64,000 bases of DNA. Origin: Sipunculus nudus. Taxonomy: Eukaryota > Annelida > Sipuncula > Golfingiida > Sipunculidae. Below are positions 11,342 to 26,300 of the stretch, piece by piece. Positions within the stretch are counted from its first letter, which is position 1, and each line of letters begins with the position of its first letter. A program made the position numbers and the translations under genes. The notes below the pieces were generated by a model. The model was not told the origin of the DNA, ran no database searches, and saw only the letters and a program-made list of their open reading frames with translations. The stretch spans positions 12,392,729 to 12,456,728 of the forward strand of contig CM049314.1 in the NCBI GenBank assembly GCA_026874595.1, written 5' to 3'.

Positions 11342-14300
11342 TTATTCAGAACTTAACCAAGGTTATACATATAATTATTTCATATACAATACACAGAATT
11401 GTAATGGCAATAATTATAACGGTCTATATAAAGGTTATACCATTGTTAATGTATTTATCCCTATATCATTTATCACTTTTTTTAGAAGAAAATGTCTGGT
11501 TAAATACAATTTGTTTTTGCCCATTATGTTACAGCCTTACCTGTATTAAATTGAATACCATTTTACATGTCCATTTGAAAAGAGCCTCTGTTTAAAATTT
11601 TACATAATGAAGTTTCAGATGTGCTAGAAGATGCTAATACCATACATAGCGTACTGGTCTGGCTCCATGCTGCTTAGCCTTAACAGCAGTTATTTTGAAG
11701 TGAGGTGGAAAGTGGTCTACCTTAATTACATCTAGTCTCTCCTTGTTGTTCTTGGGAGGTTTATTTCTGTTGACAATCTCAAAATGATATCCCTCTCCAG
11801 AGTGACCAATAATGTCATACTGAAAGCAGCAAAAATAACACAGGGTTTACCAGTTGCCTGCTTCCTAAAATCACAATATACAATATACAAAAACTCAATC
11901 TATTAACAAGAGTTCTGAGTTGTGACTAAACCTGCCATAAGTCACAAGAAAAATATATATCATGATGACATACATGGGCAGAAACAATTACCAGCATGAT
12001 TAAAGAAAATCCACATTTGCTTCCTTATCAAAAATGGATTTTTTTATTTTGCTTCAAGCCAATGTAATGTCATCCCTGAAAAATAATAACTCTTGTAAAA
12101 ATAATCACTTATGGTTTTAACTGGTTTTACATTCGTGTTATTGCAACTTATTTAATTCCTGACCTCCAACTGACCTTGATTTTATCTTCATATTTCTCCA
12201 GTGCCTCCATGACCATCACCATGGTTTCCATCTCTCGGTCGAGCCGGGAATCATGTCCATTAAACCTGTACATACTGCCAGACACATCAGCCAGTATCCG
12301 TAGGAGCTTTGGTTTCTGCTGAGGACTGCCGAGCTAACAGGTACAGAAGTTTTTATGCAATACAATATTGTTAAATATTATAAACAATAAACACAGGTAT
12401 ATAATATGTGGTTACGCTTGTGATACAAAACTAGGTATTAATTAATTTTATTTTCAAATATAATAAAAAATTTGTCATATTTATACATAGGATGTGCAAA
12501 AGATGGAGCATATTGTATTTTAACTTACAAACAAATTTGAAAATATCACCTTCACTTTAGAAATACAAGCTATTACTGTAGGTATAGACAAATAACTTAC
12601 AGTTTTCTTTATTTTTTTTAAGAGTAAATGTCTAAATGAATACAAATTTGAATTCATTCTGTTATAAGACTTCTGTTATATCTGTATAAGATTGGTTCAA
12701 TCTTTATTTTCACCTCTTATATATACTAGATGTGTCTGGGAATAAGAATCAAGTACATGTAGTGGTTAAAAAATTTAAATATAACTGATGTTAATAAATG
12801 AACAGGATAAAATTTATTTAATTTGAACATATTTAACCTCCTCCCATCTCCTGATTAAAACTGTTGTCTACCATATGATACATGAACATTACAACTTATA
12901 TTAGTATGGTATGTTTACCTCTGACTCTTTCTCTCCTCTCATCTCCTGATTAATATTGCTGTCTACCATATGATAACATGAACAGGACCATTAATATTAG
13001 TAAGGTATGTTTACCTCCGGTTCTTTCTCTCCTCTTCTTTTGTAGATAGATTTTTCTCCGGTGAGTCCTTCAATCAGCCGAGCTTCATCAAGATCTCCGT
13101 ATGCCTGGTTCTTCAGCCATTGTCTCTCTTTACCTTTAGCCTAAAAATAAATAAATACTCACAAGTCATAAAACTGATCTGAAGAACTAAGCCTTGACAG
13201 AATCGCTATTAGTAAATTTCCAAATATATGTGATCTCAATTTTTATTTTTATTTATATATGTGTAAAACATGCATGGCTCAACCCTCAAGGCTATAAGCC
13301 ATTGCCATGGAAAGCTACAACCTTTTGGTAACCCAGGAGGTTATCTAGCAAATAGTTGTAATTAGATGATCTATTACACCCATTGTACATTCTTGGTTGA
13401 AGCACTACCAATGAATACAAATGAAGTTAGGATATTACTCGTCACTAAATGAGAATCATTGAAATAGTAGATTTTCAAAATTCTGGTATCTAATTATTCA
13501 AGAAAAGTATGTCCTGCCGTAACAGCCTGCAGGACGGTCTGAGGTCACCAGTGAGACTGTTTTATGAAATACATTCACTTCAGTGGCTTGTATAAGAAAA
13601 TATAAAGAACTGCTTTTCACTTTTAGACCTACAGCTCTAACTCAACCTATTTTATACGGCCAGTTGTTGTTGAGATTTTGACACAGTAACTGCTCTACCT
13701 TAAACAGTAATGTTACTTTTTATTATCAAAGTAATGTACTTCTTAGGAAATCATGACAATCTAACTAATATATAAGGCATTTCTACATGTATATTTTCAA
13801 TATAACAGTGCATTTCCGTTGGAAAAATCTTGCTACAATAATGCTGAAACTGTATTAAGGGTGGGTCGATAACTTTTTAAGAAAAAAGAAATAAACACCA
13901 CTTCAGCATTTTAAAAGAACCTTAAAGCATACCTTTTTAGAGTAGTATTCTTTAAAGTTAACTTGTCCATTGCAGTCATATATTCTCATTAAGATTTAGC
14001 ATTGATTTCTCAACTTAGTTTTATAGTGCTAACTTGATATCTACATGTAATTTTGTATTTTAACTTTTGATATAACTGTGATATAATTGTTTTATTCTAT
14101 CATTATTTTTTTATGTACAACAGCATTGTAATGCAGTTTTGAGAAGGTGTACCTGGTATGAGTGCAATATGAATAAATTATTATTATTATTATTATTATT
14201 ATCAATATTAAACAAAGTTACCTGCAGACTGTCGATCACGACTTTGAGGGACTGCACCTGCCTTCTGACATTTTCAGCAAACTTCTCGTATAACTCAGCA

Positions 14301-17300
14301 TCATACTCACTCATCTTGATCTGCTGCAACCTGAAGAGCCAAACATCCCTTTTCAAAAATCATAAATACTGTGGCCCGTTTTATATTTGCAAGTTTAAAA
14401 TTCTACAAATTTCACATTGTCATCTTTTCACAAGGGTTCCTTTTTCACTATCTGCCCATAGTGTAAACTACACAGAGTATACCAAATAAAACAACATGAA
14501 TTAGGCCAAAAAAAATTAAGGTATGGTTCTCAGGCACTTTTTTTCAGAAATCAGTGCGGGTGGGCGGTATTTTATTTTTGACCTTTTTTTGAGTGTTTCG
14601 ATAAAAATGCCATATGATCAGGGAAAGCATGAAAATAACAAATATTTTTGCTAAACAGGTAGAAGCACTACATAAAATGTATTATTTATCTTCTTGAAAG
14701 ATAAAAAGCAAAATAAAAAGTTTTGATGCGGGGGGTTAAAATTGACGCGGGCGGTGCCTGAGAACCATACCTTTTATTTTTTTTGGCCTTAGTTAAATCA
14801 AAGATTTTGTATGCAAATCATCATCACTGGATGACTACTAAAGCCAACATCAAACAAGTGTAAATTCTTGTTCATTATCGGCAGATAATTTGAAACATTT
14901 GATATCATTTATTATAGCAGTCTTCGATTTATGGGTACCACACAAGATGTATTATTTATATATCAATATTGTACTTAACCACTTCCTTTGGATGATGGGG
15001 CCTCTTATTTATGAGGGATAAATTTTCATAATGGTTTCCCTTTTGCTGATGTCACAAATTTGAAACCCTCCTAAACAAAAAAGCAACCACAGTATATACA
15101 GTGGAACCCCACAATTACGACCACCCTGGGGACTGAGCAAAGTGGTCGTAATTTGGGGGTGGTCGTATTTGTGAAACTCTTACCGTGGTCGCATATAACA
15201 CGCTGATATTTAATGGGTATCAGAGTTTATCTATTGCATATCTTTAATGTGAATTATAACAAAATATTTTACTTAGTGGAGGACCCTTATTATGATTGTT
15301 TTTTTTTGTGTGTATCTGAACATATTTATTCATGATAAAAATTTATATACATGTACACATACGTAGGGACTGATAATTAACAAAAAAATAACACAAAGGA
15401 AATACGATTACAACCTACTGAATGCATATTGAACATAATACGTGGCTGTCATATATTTAGCCTTCTGCTTGAGTATATATTGCGTACACTTGAGTTTTCC
15501 TGACGCTAAACAGCTGAGCCATTTGGTGCTGACTGCGCGTGGTGTTGCCACTTTGATTAACGCCAGTTAATCCTTCAAGGGTAGCTCTTTTAGAGGCATG
15601 GTTGCCTAACAGCAAGCAATTTAAATGCAAACTTAACAGTAGAGAAATAAACTAACAACGATCTATCAGAAAAAGCAAGTTAATGTGAGGGACCCCCCCC
15701 CCATGCAAGCTTTATTTATACATTTTACTGACTGCTCAATACTCATTGTCAGTAAGATATGAACACATTTAGGATTAACTAGGTCGTTAACTTTACCAAT
15801 GAGGATCGAACAATCTGTGATTATATGAAATATTAAGCCCACAACCCCACACTTAGGGTAGCTGTAATACAGGTGATCACTGAGGGGCAATTAGCATCTC
15901 ACCCAAGGTCAGACCGGCTCATTAAGTAATCAGGCCGATGGTTACCCTCTTTGATCTATAACCTACACCTCAACGAGTCTCAGCGAAGACACCGAGTTGG
16001 GAAGATATGCGGAACCAGATTAACACTCGGGTTAAGAAACCTTGTTACCCGCTTTGATCTTTCGTTAAGGCGCCTGTGACAAGACGCAGCCATTGACTCG
16101 TGACAAATGTTGTTTCAGTACTTCTCGGCGGTGGTCGCATTAGCGGGGTCGCATCAGCGCTGGGGCCAGGAAATCTGGTCGTAATTCTGAATTCAGGGGT
16201 GGTCGTAATTTTGAGTCATTTTTAAACATAAATAAACTAAAAACAATTCGGGACCAAGCAAAATGGTCGTAATTGTGGGGTGGTCGCAATTGTGGGGTGG
16301 TCGCAAGGCGGGGTTCCACTGTATATATACACATACATTCCATATTATATCTATAGTCATATTCTTAAGGAAAACTGACATCTCCAAACAGTGTCAAGTA
16401 GTTTTTAAATGGAAAGGAGAGAAAATTGTAAAATTAAACAAAGGCCTAGGGGGTGGGATGGACAGACTGACAGGACAGACATTGACCGTTTCAGTATTCC
16501 TCCCCCTATGGTAGAGGGCAATGAAAACATACTATTTACTTTAAACTATGTATGTTGGAACCTGTCCCTGGAGATTACATAAAGGTTACTAAAATTCTCA
16601 ACTCAGGGACTTTCATTTTATATAGTCTGCTGATGATATATAGTCAAAAGCTTCTGCTACAGCAACCTTTATCCTAGGTACTTGTTTACCACAGTAAATG
16701 ACAGTTAGAGAAAAAAAACTGTCACAAAAGCACAAAATGACAGTTAGAGAACAAAACTGTCACAAAAGCACAAAATGACAGTTTGAGAACAAAATTGTCA
16801 CAAGAGCACAGAATATATTATATTTCTCATTGTGTTTCAGAGTGAGATAGAGGATCATCACAATGAATTAAAGTAGCTCTTGCACAGCTAATCTCCATAT
16901 AGACAGGGATATAATTGTCATGTATAAATTACCTTTCCAGGAATGCTTTCTTTCCCATTTCTCTGGCTGCCCTTCTTACCTGCGAAGATAGAAAAAGAAA
17001 GATAACAGTAAACAAGAGGATCTTCAGTGATTACAAAGCAATTGTAAAGATAAATAAATTATACAATGTATCTGAATGAGGACTGTTCAAAATTAGCTTA
17101 AAATTAGACAAGATCTTGGAGTCATACATTGCTGTGGCACTGGTTTACATGGCCCATGGGTTTACATTTGTTTTGATTGTACATGTCAGACTTTTAACCT
17201 TGCTGTAATTATAATCTTACTGACTGGAAGTATGCCAATTTTTGTTCAGGTTTTTGATTAATCTTATTTATCTTAATTATATCTTGCTATAGTTTATGGC

Positions 17301-20300
17301 TTCAGTGGCTCAGGGGTAGAGCACAGGACATCATGCTGGTAGGTTAGAAGTTCAAATCTCTGGCGAGGCTATAAGATTTTCACAGTCAGCCCCCAACCAG
17401 GGTGTGTGCTCTGCAGGCTTAATGGGAAGGCTGTACCCCACAGCCATGCACGACTCACAAAAGAGTGCGTCTTGGGGGGGGTGGGGGGGGAGCTTCCTTG
17501 GTTATGACACAGCAATGGGAATTACACACCCAGGACCAACATATGCAGTAGGGCTGGGACGGTTACCGTTATACGGTATTATCACGATATCTGACAGCTA
17601 CGGTTATCATACCGTCAACATTTTTTAATGCGATATCATGATATCAATATTTGTTCACGATTTTGGTTCACAAGCAAGAAGTTCAAAATAAATTTATTTA
17701 AAAGAATCACATTTATTTTTATAAACCACATGTATTTGAATACACGCCTGTGGGTGGAACTGTGTGCTTACAGACTTCGAGATAAGTCGGAAATGTCCGA
17801 AAGTAGAGGACAAAATCGTGAGAATTCCAGGAGAAAATAACATTATAATGAAAGAGCAATAAATACACGTTTATGCTTTTATTGCATGGAACGAAAATGT
17901 CAACATAAAAGTGTCACCACTGAATCGAACATTCCATACGAGTTGCATATTTTGCCATATACAAATGGGATGGTATATTTAGCCATGATTGGTATGACAC
18001 ACTCTCCAAAAATTCGCCGGGATTCTCCCGCTTTTATGTAGCTATAGGAAACTGATGGAAAGTTCTGACAAGCATGATTCGACAATTGGGGCAGGACTTC
18101 CCTCGCCTCAAGCTTGCACACCTGCAGGACCTTCATGCAACTTATATCACTTAATGAGTCATTCTGTGGTACTGGCCAATAGGTATAAATGATATTAATA
18201 CTTAACCCCTTTTATAAAGTGAAGACTTTAAAGGCGGTTGTTATAAATATCATTATTGATGGCTTATTAATGCCATTATATATAATTAAAAATATTGCGA
18301 TATCACGGTATATTGCGATAAAATTTGAATGATTATCATGATATCAAAAACCCATATCGTCCCAACACTAATATGCAGTAGACACTGGGCCTAGATGACA
18401 CCAGGATACAAAAATAATATGATAGGAAGCGAGTTTTACTGCCCTGTAGTCTACCACATAGTCTACAGATGTATATACTTAGTTTAAGCATAAGATAAAA
18501 GAGCATAAAATGGAGGCAGTTACCTTTTCCAAAATAATCTTTATAAAAAAGAGCCAGAAAAAATGAGGCCTGTGAACCATGCGGGCCCTAACAATACATT
18601 CAATTATAGATTCTTTACCTATGATTAAATTCTTGATTCGATTCCTACCAAAGGAGCCAATGTTATACTTTTTTATTAATATATAAGGAACAGGGGTACT
18701 TTGGTATACCCAGACAATTATTTAGTGGGGAGAAATAGAGTGTTCAGTCTGTTGGGGAAAGAAAATACAGAGGCCGCCATCTTGTGGCAACTTTCATAAC
18801 TAAATTATGTCATTTCTAGTGGTTGAATGGTGTAAACAAACAGAGCAGCTACTGTTCAGACAAGTATTAATGTTGTAGAACCTACATCTTCTGGTACATT
18901 GTCTTTCTCAAAGTCTGGTACTTGGTAGACATCATGTCCAGCATCCAGTCTGTAAGGCCCTCCCACACCTCCAAGTCCAGCAGTCCCAAAACCACCTGCA
19001 ATATGTAATGTTATGTCAAGAAGGTGTAATACTCCCTGCCTATTTTCTTGTTCTTGTAATCAAACAGTATATATTCATAATATTAATATATATTAATACT
19101 ATTATAAATACAAGTATGTGACAAAGCTCAGCATAGTTGTTTTGAGAACCAGTTTGTAATGTGCAGTTAAATATAAGGTCAATTCTGATTCACTGTAGCT
19201 TTGAATTGGGAAAAAAAGGTTCAGTAACTAAATCCTGGTAAATAGGAAAAGAATAAATTTATTTAATATGAAGGAACACGAACTAATGTACTTAGATACT
19301 GATGTCATTATTCTTTAAAAAAGTCCAGTTTTATATCAACTCATCATATAACATACAACAATACCAGGAGTGGAAAGTCAGGTGCAAAAATGTGACCAGG
19401 AAAACTTCAACTTTTGAAAAATTTAGGAAATCTAGCACAAACAGAAAATGGCAGAAAAAAAATTGAAACTGATGGTTTTCATTCAGGGGAGCCTAGGAAG
19501 GTTCACCCACAACCTTTTTTACCTATATATGGATATAGAAATCTATTCATTTACCCCTTTAAGGATCCCCATTCTATGGGAGGAGGCTTAAACATCTGTT
19601 GAATTTTACATATGAAAGCTTTACTAAGGAGCAACAAAAAACTACAGGTAGGTGCTGCATTTAATAATAATTGCTGTTTTCAATGATTTTCACATTACGA
19701 GTCAGAAGGGGTGAAACTATTTGTTATTTTTAGTATAAACCATAGGAGTCCCCTATCTGTGCCTTGGAGACTTACCAGTGCCTCCAGCCCATTGGTTACC
19801 GCCAACATGAGGGGCACCTGTTGGGTCCACCTTGCCGTGTTTGGGCATCCCTGATACCATCTGCTTGTTCAGCTCCTTCTCATACGTGATCTTAACACAA
19901 GAGTTAAAGAGTTAATAAGGTGGGAAGTAAAACATCTTAGTAAAAATTATGCATACTGTGATTGCCTTTTTGTTTGAGACGGTTACAAATTTGTGATGTT
20001 CATGAAAGGAATATAGTCACGTATATAAAACTTTCGTGGATTTAACACCTTATCTACTCATGTGAACGGTCATTTATAATATTACAGTCTCGTTAGCATT
20101 TTATGTATTTTAACCAAGTGACAACCCTTCAAATGGTTTGAAAGTAAAAAGGCAAATGATTTTATGTTAACTGTACATGCATATCAAAGAAAGACACTAT
20201 AAATATTAGAAGATCTTTCATATTATCCACCCATAAGGGAAAAGTATGTGTACTCTTTGTCATGGGTTCTTATTTAATTTATAAGATTGACCACTAATTA

Positions 20301-23300
20301 AATAACCAATGTCACATTGGATTAAACTGTGTAGGTTACTGCATTATAGGATCACGACAATGGACCCCTGTGAAAAAAACCATGAAAAAACTTAAAATCA
20401 TGGAATATTTACCTCACAAATAAAAAGACCACAGTTTAAAACATAAGCATGCAAGATGTGTTGCTTCAACAGAACAAACTTTTTTATTCCTCTTTCTTGC
20501 AATTATTTCAGTTTCAATACTACATTCATAATTTGTATATTATAGCAAGGCAACCATCATGTTTGAATTATACATGTATGTTCAAAATGTATTTACTATT
20601 ATATGGTATTTAAGGTAATCTCATAATTCAAATATCATGTACAAATTGACATTATCAATTTCTTTCAATAATCAAAATTCATGGTATTATAAAATCATTT
20701 TGTAGCTATCTTCCTTGGTCTTTCACCAAAAGCACACTATTCAAGGAAAAACATCATCCTACCTCATAAAAATTAAAACCAATAAACCATTTTTTTTTCA
20801 AATGCTTGATGACAATCCCTGAAAATACTTTTGTATTCATTGGCATTGGTATTAGACTTACAAAAGTACAGTCTCTTTAACATTAATGGCACATCATTTA
20901 TTGTGGCAATGATGTTACAAAAACACAGATGAAACCTTAGTTTTTTTATTACCTGGAGGGGTCTTTCACCTTCCCCAATCATGTTCCTCCACTTCTCCAC
21001 GGATTGTCCCACGCTGACCAGTGCTGTTTCCCACAGCCTGACACAGCCACCCTGATCGACTGTCACCACTCCATCATTGCTCAGCTCTGACATCACCAGC
21101 TTCACCCCGTGGTTAGGTAACATCCATGAACTGTACGGGGACGGGTCTACCACACTGTCAATAACACGGTTATAACCAGTTTAATATTATGAAGATTGCA
21201 TCGCCAGCTTCACACTGTGGTTAGATGGCCCCCACAAACTGTATGGAGACGGGTCTACCACACTGTCATTAACCAGTTTCAAATTGTGAAGATTGCCTTT
21301 AGATTGCCTTTAAGTAATCAACAGCAGTACCATCTCGTACCAGTCTGTTACTGCCACACTACTGGTATTCATGATCTAAAGTGCCAACTTATCCTTAGGT
21401 ACATCTAATTCCTGATTTCTAATAATGAAATAGTAGATTTTACAACAACGGTTTTAAGCTGGGCCTATTCACCTTCTACAAGAAAAATGTGCACAATTGA
21501 AAAAGAAGTATTTTTCATAAGGTATGTACAAACATTTTCCAAGAAATCATTTGCTAATTCTGATTTTACCGGGAAAATATTTTCTTTTTACTTTCACTAG
21601 ATGTTAAAGGGGCCTATATGATATCTGAAGTCTTTAATTGAAGATAACACTTGAACATTTTATACAAGTAGGCCAAAAAACACTGATCCCAATGCTGTTT
21701 GATGAGGGGGGGGGGGGGGGGCAAAATAATTGAGACATGCTGCATGGACATTTGGGGGCAAGTGAGATGAACCAGAGTTTCAAAGGGCATTTTGCAACAG
21801 TGACGTTTCAACAAATATGCACCAACAACCTTAGGTTACTTGTTTTTGTCTATTTGTAAACACTGGCTCATGTACCAAATTTACCAACAGCTTGTAGATA
21901 GACAAGCTCATATGTCCATCAGAGACTCATTATATGGACCTTTCTTAGCAATAAGTACCTACAGTTATTTAAAGAAGCATTATCTAGTTGTATAAAAATC
22001 AGCTGTGGCCATCACTTGTGTGTTTTGCATCTTATTCAGTTCATATCCTCTAGTTAACCTTGTGTCTGAAATATTAGTCGTGACAGTTCAACCTTAACGC
22101 TATTTTCATAACCTAGTGTGGCAACAGGATAAGTGGCTTCTGCACAATACCTTGTCATTTTCAACGGCTATTTCATTGTTTTCAAGTGCATTTTTATGAG
22201 CTATGATGCAGCTGATCCCGAGATGCTGCTGTGTAAACACAGATTAGTACTTGCATCTAACACACAGACATACCGCTCCTGTGCATTATTTGGCCAGTTG
22301 AGCACCTGGGGCCAAAAGAGGATGAGCAAAAGGAATATTTCTTAGATCTCAAGCATTTTGTAACAGCTTTGTATGTTAGTTGATCTTTACGCAACTCCAT
22401 TTAATTTCTTTAACTAATAATATATGTATGCAAAATAACCCAGAAATCATGTAAATTCTACAGAAAAGGTAGGTGTACAGCTGGCTCTAAAAATCAGTTT
22501 ATAAATCAACACATAACTTCTTGATTTAGTTCTATGTAAATATAAAAACTCTTGTTCATGCTGAACATGTAGACTTCACCGCCTTTACTGCTCAGAGCAC
22601 CACTCATGACCTTTTAGACTGACACCTGTAACTCTCTCATTTGGCTAAATTTTTACAGATAAATCCATTTGCAGACATTTTGCAAATGTATCTTTAGTTC
22701 TAAAGATTTCCACCAACACAGAGCCAACCCTCTCTATAGTTCCTCTTGAAACAACCAAAAAAAATGAGCAAAATATTACCTGTCATGTAAGTAGCAAAAA
22801 TGTCAGAATACTGTGGTGCTTCATATATTTCGTTATTTTCACTTTTTCATTGTTTCGCGAGGGATCCATTTTCACAATATTTCCTTGCAGTAACCTACAC
22901 ATAGTATATCCTCCATTGTTATTTAATATGCGTGTGCTTTGTCTTAACAATTTGGCGAGGATATTGTGAAAATGACTAGAAATACTTGTTCCCTATATGC
23001 AGATAATATGAAAGATCTGATATTATCTATGGCTGTTCTTGATTTACAGGTATCATAAAACATATGTTATTATTCATAATATCAAATTTTTGTTTTTAGG
23101 TTTTAAATCTACAGGCTTGGTCGGGCAGATATAATACACCCAATTCAATTGAGGTTACATTTAAAAATTGACCGTTCATCTGTGTAGATGAGGGATCTTT
23201 TCACAAAGGTTTCATTTTCACCATTATTTGCCTTTCTCTATTATCGCAAATTTGAAATCCTTCTGATAAAAACAAGCATGACCTGTGACATCATGGACTG

Positions 23301-26300
23301 AGATTCACAACTTCCAGTCAAATTTTGAAGAACCAATTTGCCAATTTGTTGAAAATTTTCTATGACAACAGAAATATATATCACCTATACCTGGTTAAAA
23401 CACAGTGAATTGATGGTCTGAGGAAAATGCATGATTGTTAAGCTATCAGGAACTATTCCAACAGCTTGCTTGAAACATGTCAGTCTCAAAAGGAACACCA
23501 CAAAGGGCAAATATAAGATCAAAATATATAGCAAAAATCAAGGAAATACATGCAAGAATTATTGAGAAACAGGTGCTTCTGTATGAATTTTTATTCAATA
23601 CAAGCCAACTGTACTGCACTTTTATAAATGATGGTAATATTTATTCAGAAATATTTGACCCAATCCTTTACAAGATTACATAAATATACATCCAACTGCA
23701 TTCACTTTAACTGTTCTTGAGATAATATGATCAAAAGGAATTAAAAGATGGTTGCCTGGTGGCCATATTGGACTTCTGACAAGTCTGAAATCAGACAACA
23801 AACATTCTCTAAATCGGACCAAACATTAAAGAAAAATTACTGAAACTGCCCTGAAGAAAGAATTTCTAAGGTGGCTAACTGGCAGACATAATGGATTTCT
23901 GACAAGTATGACATTTGATATCCCACATTCTCCAATAAGAGACCAAACTTGGGGCAAATTATCCAGTAATAAATGCCCAAAATAATTCAAAAGGCATGTC
24001 CAGGCCCTCATATAAGATTTATAGATATGCAATTGTAAAAAGTGTAAGTCCAATATTTTTATTATCACTCTGCTTTTCAATGGGGCCAGCAGGGTAGGTA
24101 AACTGCCAAACCTGAAAGAAAAGAAATGCAGAAAGCATGACTAAGAGTCTTGAAATAAAACAAAAAGCCATCCTAAATCAAGGTACACATCCACATATTA
24201 TGAGAACAAACACTTGCTTTTATATGTGGTGATATATATTAAAATATTCAGATATCTAGGAAACTAAGTTTATTGCTAGGATTCCATAAAATAAACTGCA
24301 AAATGTTCCCATCATCTTATAAATCAGTAGCTAAACCTTAGTACTATACCCTCATAGTCTTAATGCCTGGCTGAAGCATTCTGACAACAGTGTTTTTGTT
24401 ATGAGGTAACGAGGTACTTATCACTGAGCCTTATCACTTAATAGGCTGATACAAAAGGGAGTCATATGTCACCAGTGTCACTCACAATTACAGCAGGGAG
24501 ATGTAACAGCTGGAGTGGGATGGTTATATATACAAGAAAAATAGAGATGGTCTATAAAATAAGTAATTGTGAACATCCCTGACCTATGACCTTGGCCTTT
24601 TGCCCATATATCAACTGGATTCTTTCTAAATGATGGGTAACTACTGACCACTTAAATCTGGTGTAATTACTTGGCAACCAATGGGTGAATAACTCTGACC
24701 TGCAACCTTTAACCTGCTGACCAGCTGACCCCAAAATCAATAAGTTATTTATTCAAGCAAAAAGACCCATAAATATGAAGTTTGAGTCACACTGAGTGAT
24801 GCATAGATGTGGCATATGTGAAAGACTGAAGGTTTGGGTTGAACAGTTACACTTGAAATATGCTCACAAGCATTTAGAACAATTAAATATTGTGACCTTG
24901 ACCTTTGACTTTTTGACCTCAACATCAATAGGCTTCTTCCCTTATTGGTAGGTAAGCCATATATGACAGATTGAAGGTACAGATTGAAAAGTTTGCCTGA
25001 AAAAGACTCCACGCAAGAAGTGGGTGCTGTGAACTTGACCTTTGACCTCAAAATCAACAGGTCTTTTCCCCTGTTGGCAGAGAAGCAATATCAGTGCTGG
25101 AAGGTTTGGAATGAAAAGTCTAGCTTGAAATGTGTCCACAACCTTTTCAAAGTAGTGGATCCTGTGACCCTGACCTTTGACCTTGTGACCTCAAAATCTA
25201 TAGGATTCTCCTCCAACTTAGTAGGTGAGCTATATGTGAAAGATCAAAGAATTGGGATGAAAGGGTTGGCTTAAAATGTTTCCACAGGCTTTTCAAAGAA
25301 GAGGCCCCTGTGACCTTGACCTTTGACCTTTTGACCTCAAAAAAATTATGGTTCTTCCCCTGTTGGTAGATGAGCTGTATGTGAAAGATGGAAGGTTTGG
25401 GATGAAAATTTTGTCTCAAAGAGTTATTTCTGGGGGGTGCAAACACACCCCATAACTTCGAGAATATAGGTCGCAGTGACCTAATTTCAGGTTTGCAAGG
25501 AGATCTTTTTATAACCTCTAAGACTGCATAGGGTTCATGGCCCTAGCCCCTACGGTTACGATTTGTGCCCTGCTAACGGACGGACGGCCGGACGGACGGC
25601 CGGCGGCCGGCCGTCCGGACAGACGGAAGGACCCCGGACAAAGACCCATCGCTATAGCCCAGCATGACTGAAAGTCAGCTGAGCTAAAAACAACCACAGT
25701 ATGTGAAAAATCTGAAATTAGTTTGAACAGTAAATGTTCACTGATGAATAGACTACACATAGACCTACCCTGGGACTGGAATGTATCGTAACTTGTGGTT
25801 GGCTATATCTGCTACCTCCATGTAGGCAGCTAGATTGGAAGGCTTTTTTCCTGGAAGAAGGGAAACAAAGAAACATTATATTCTATGATGATGGATCTCA
25901 ACAGTGGTACATGGCCACTGTAACATGATGGTGTGACCACATATTGTGCAAAATCTGACACTTAAAAGAGTACGACTCTGTTGGTTTGGGTTTGTGGGCG
26001 CGATCAATTGGTGGCTCTATCTCGACCATCTCCTGGATAACTTAAATAAATTCTTATTTTGACGGACTTAACGATACAAATCAAACATCATTTTATAGCT
26101 ATAAAAATGTTCCATCTAAGGATATGCAGTTGGTGATAGGACTTGTAACACTTACTTTGATTTTTGAAAATAAAAAAAAAATTTTTTTACACAGAAGAGA
26201 TATTTATAAGATATGCGTACCCTCTGGGTAGACTTCATTTGGAGCTTGCCATGTGGGTATCGCCCTGACGACCTGTCCTGTCTCAGGGAGCAGTACTGTA

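Larger units (their letters stand above)
21310..25768. other. Intron e28-e29 (remainder)
   Basis: Besides repeats listed separately, no exon was found. A pyrimidine-ended acceptor at about 24112 precedes a short open stretch without VWA8 similarity. The region 22000-24540 is AT-rich, with the diverged repeat at 22975-23275. Confidence 0.6.

Noticed and set aside
24000-24112. Possible extra VWA8 exon behind an acceptor at about 24112 (minus)
   Set aside because: e28 and e29 join directly in frame and match the vertebrate protein; none of the three frames here resembles VWA8.
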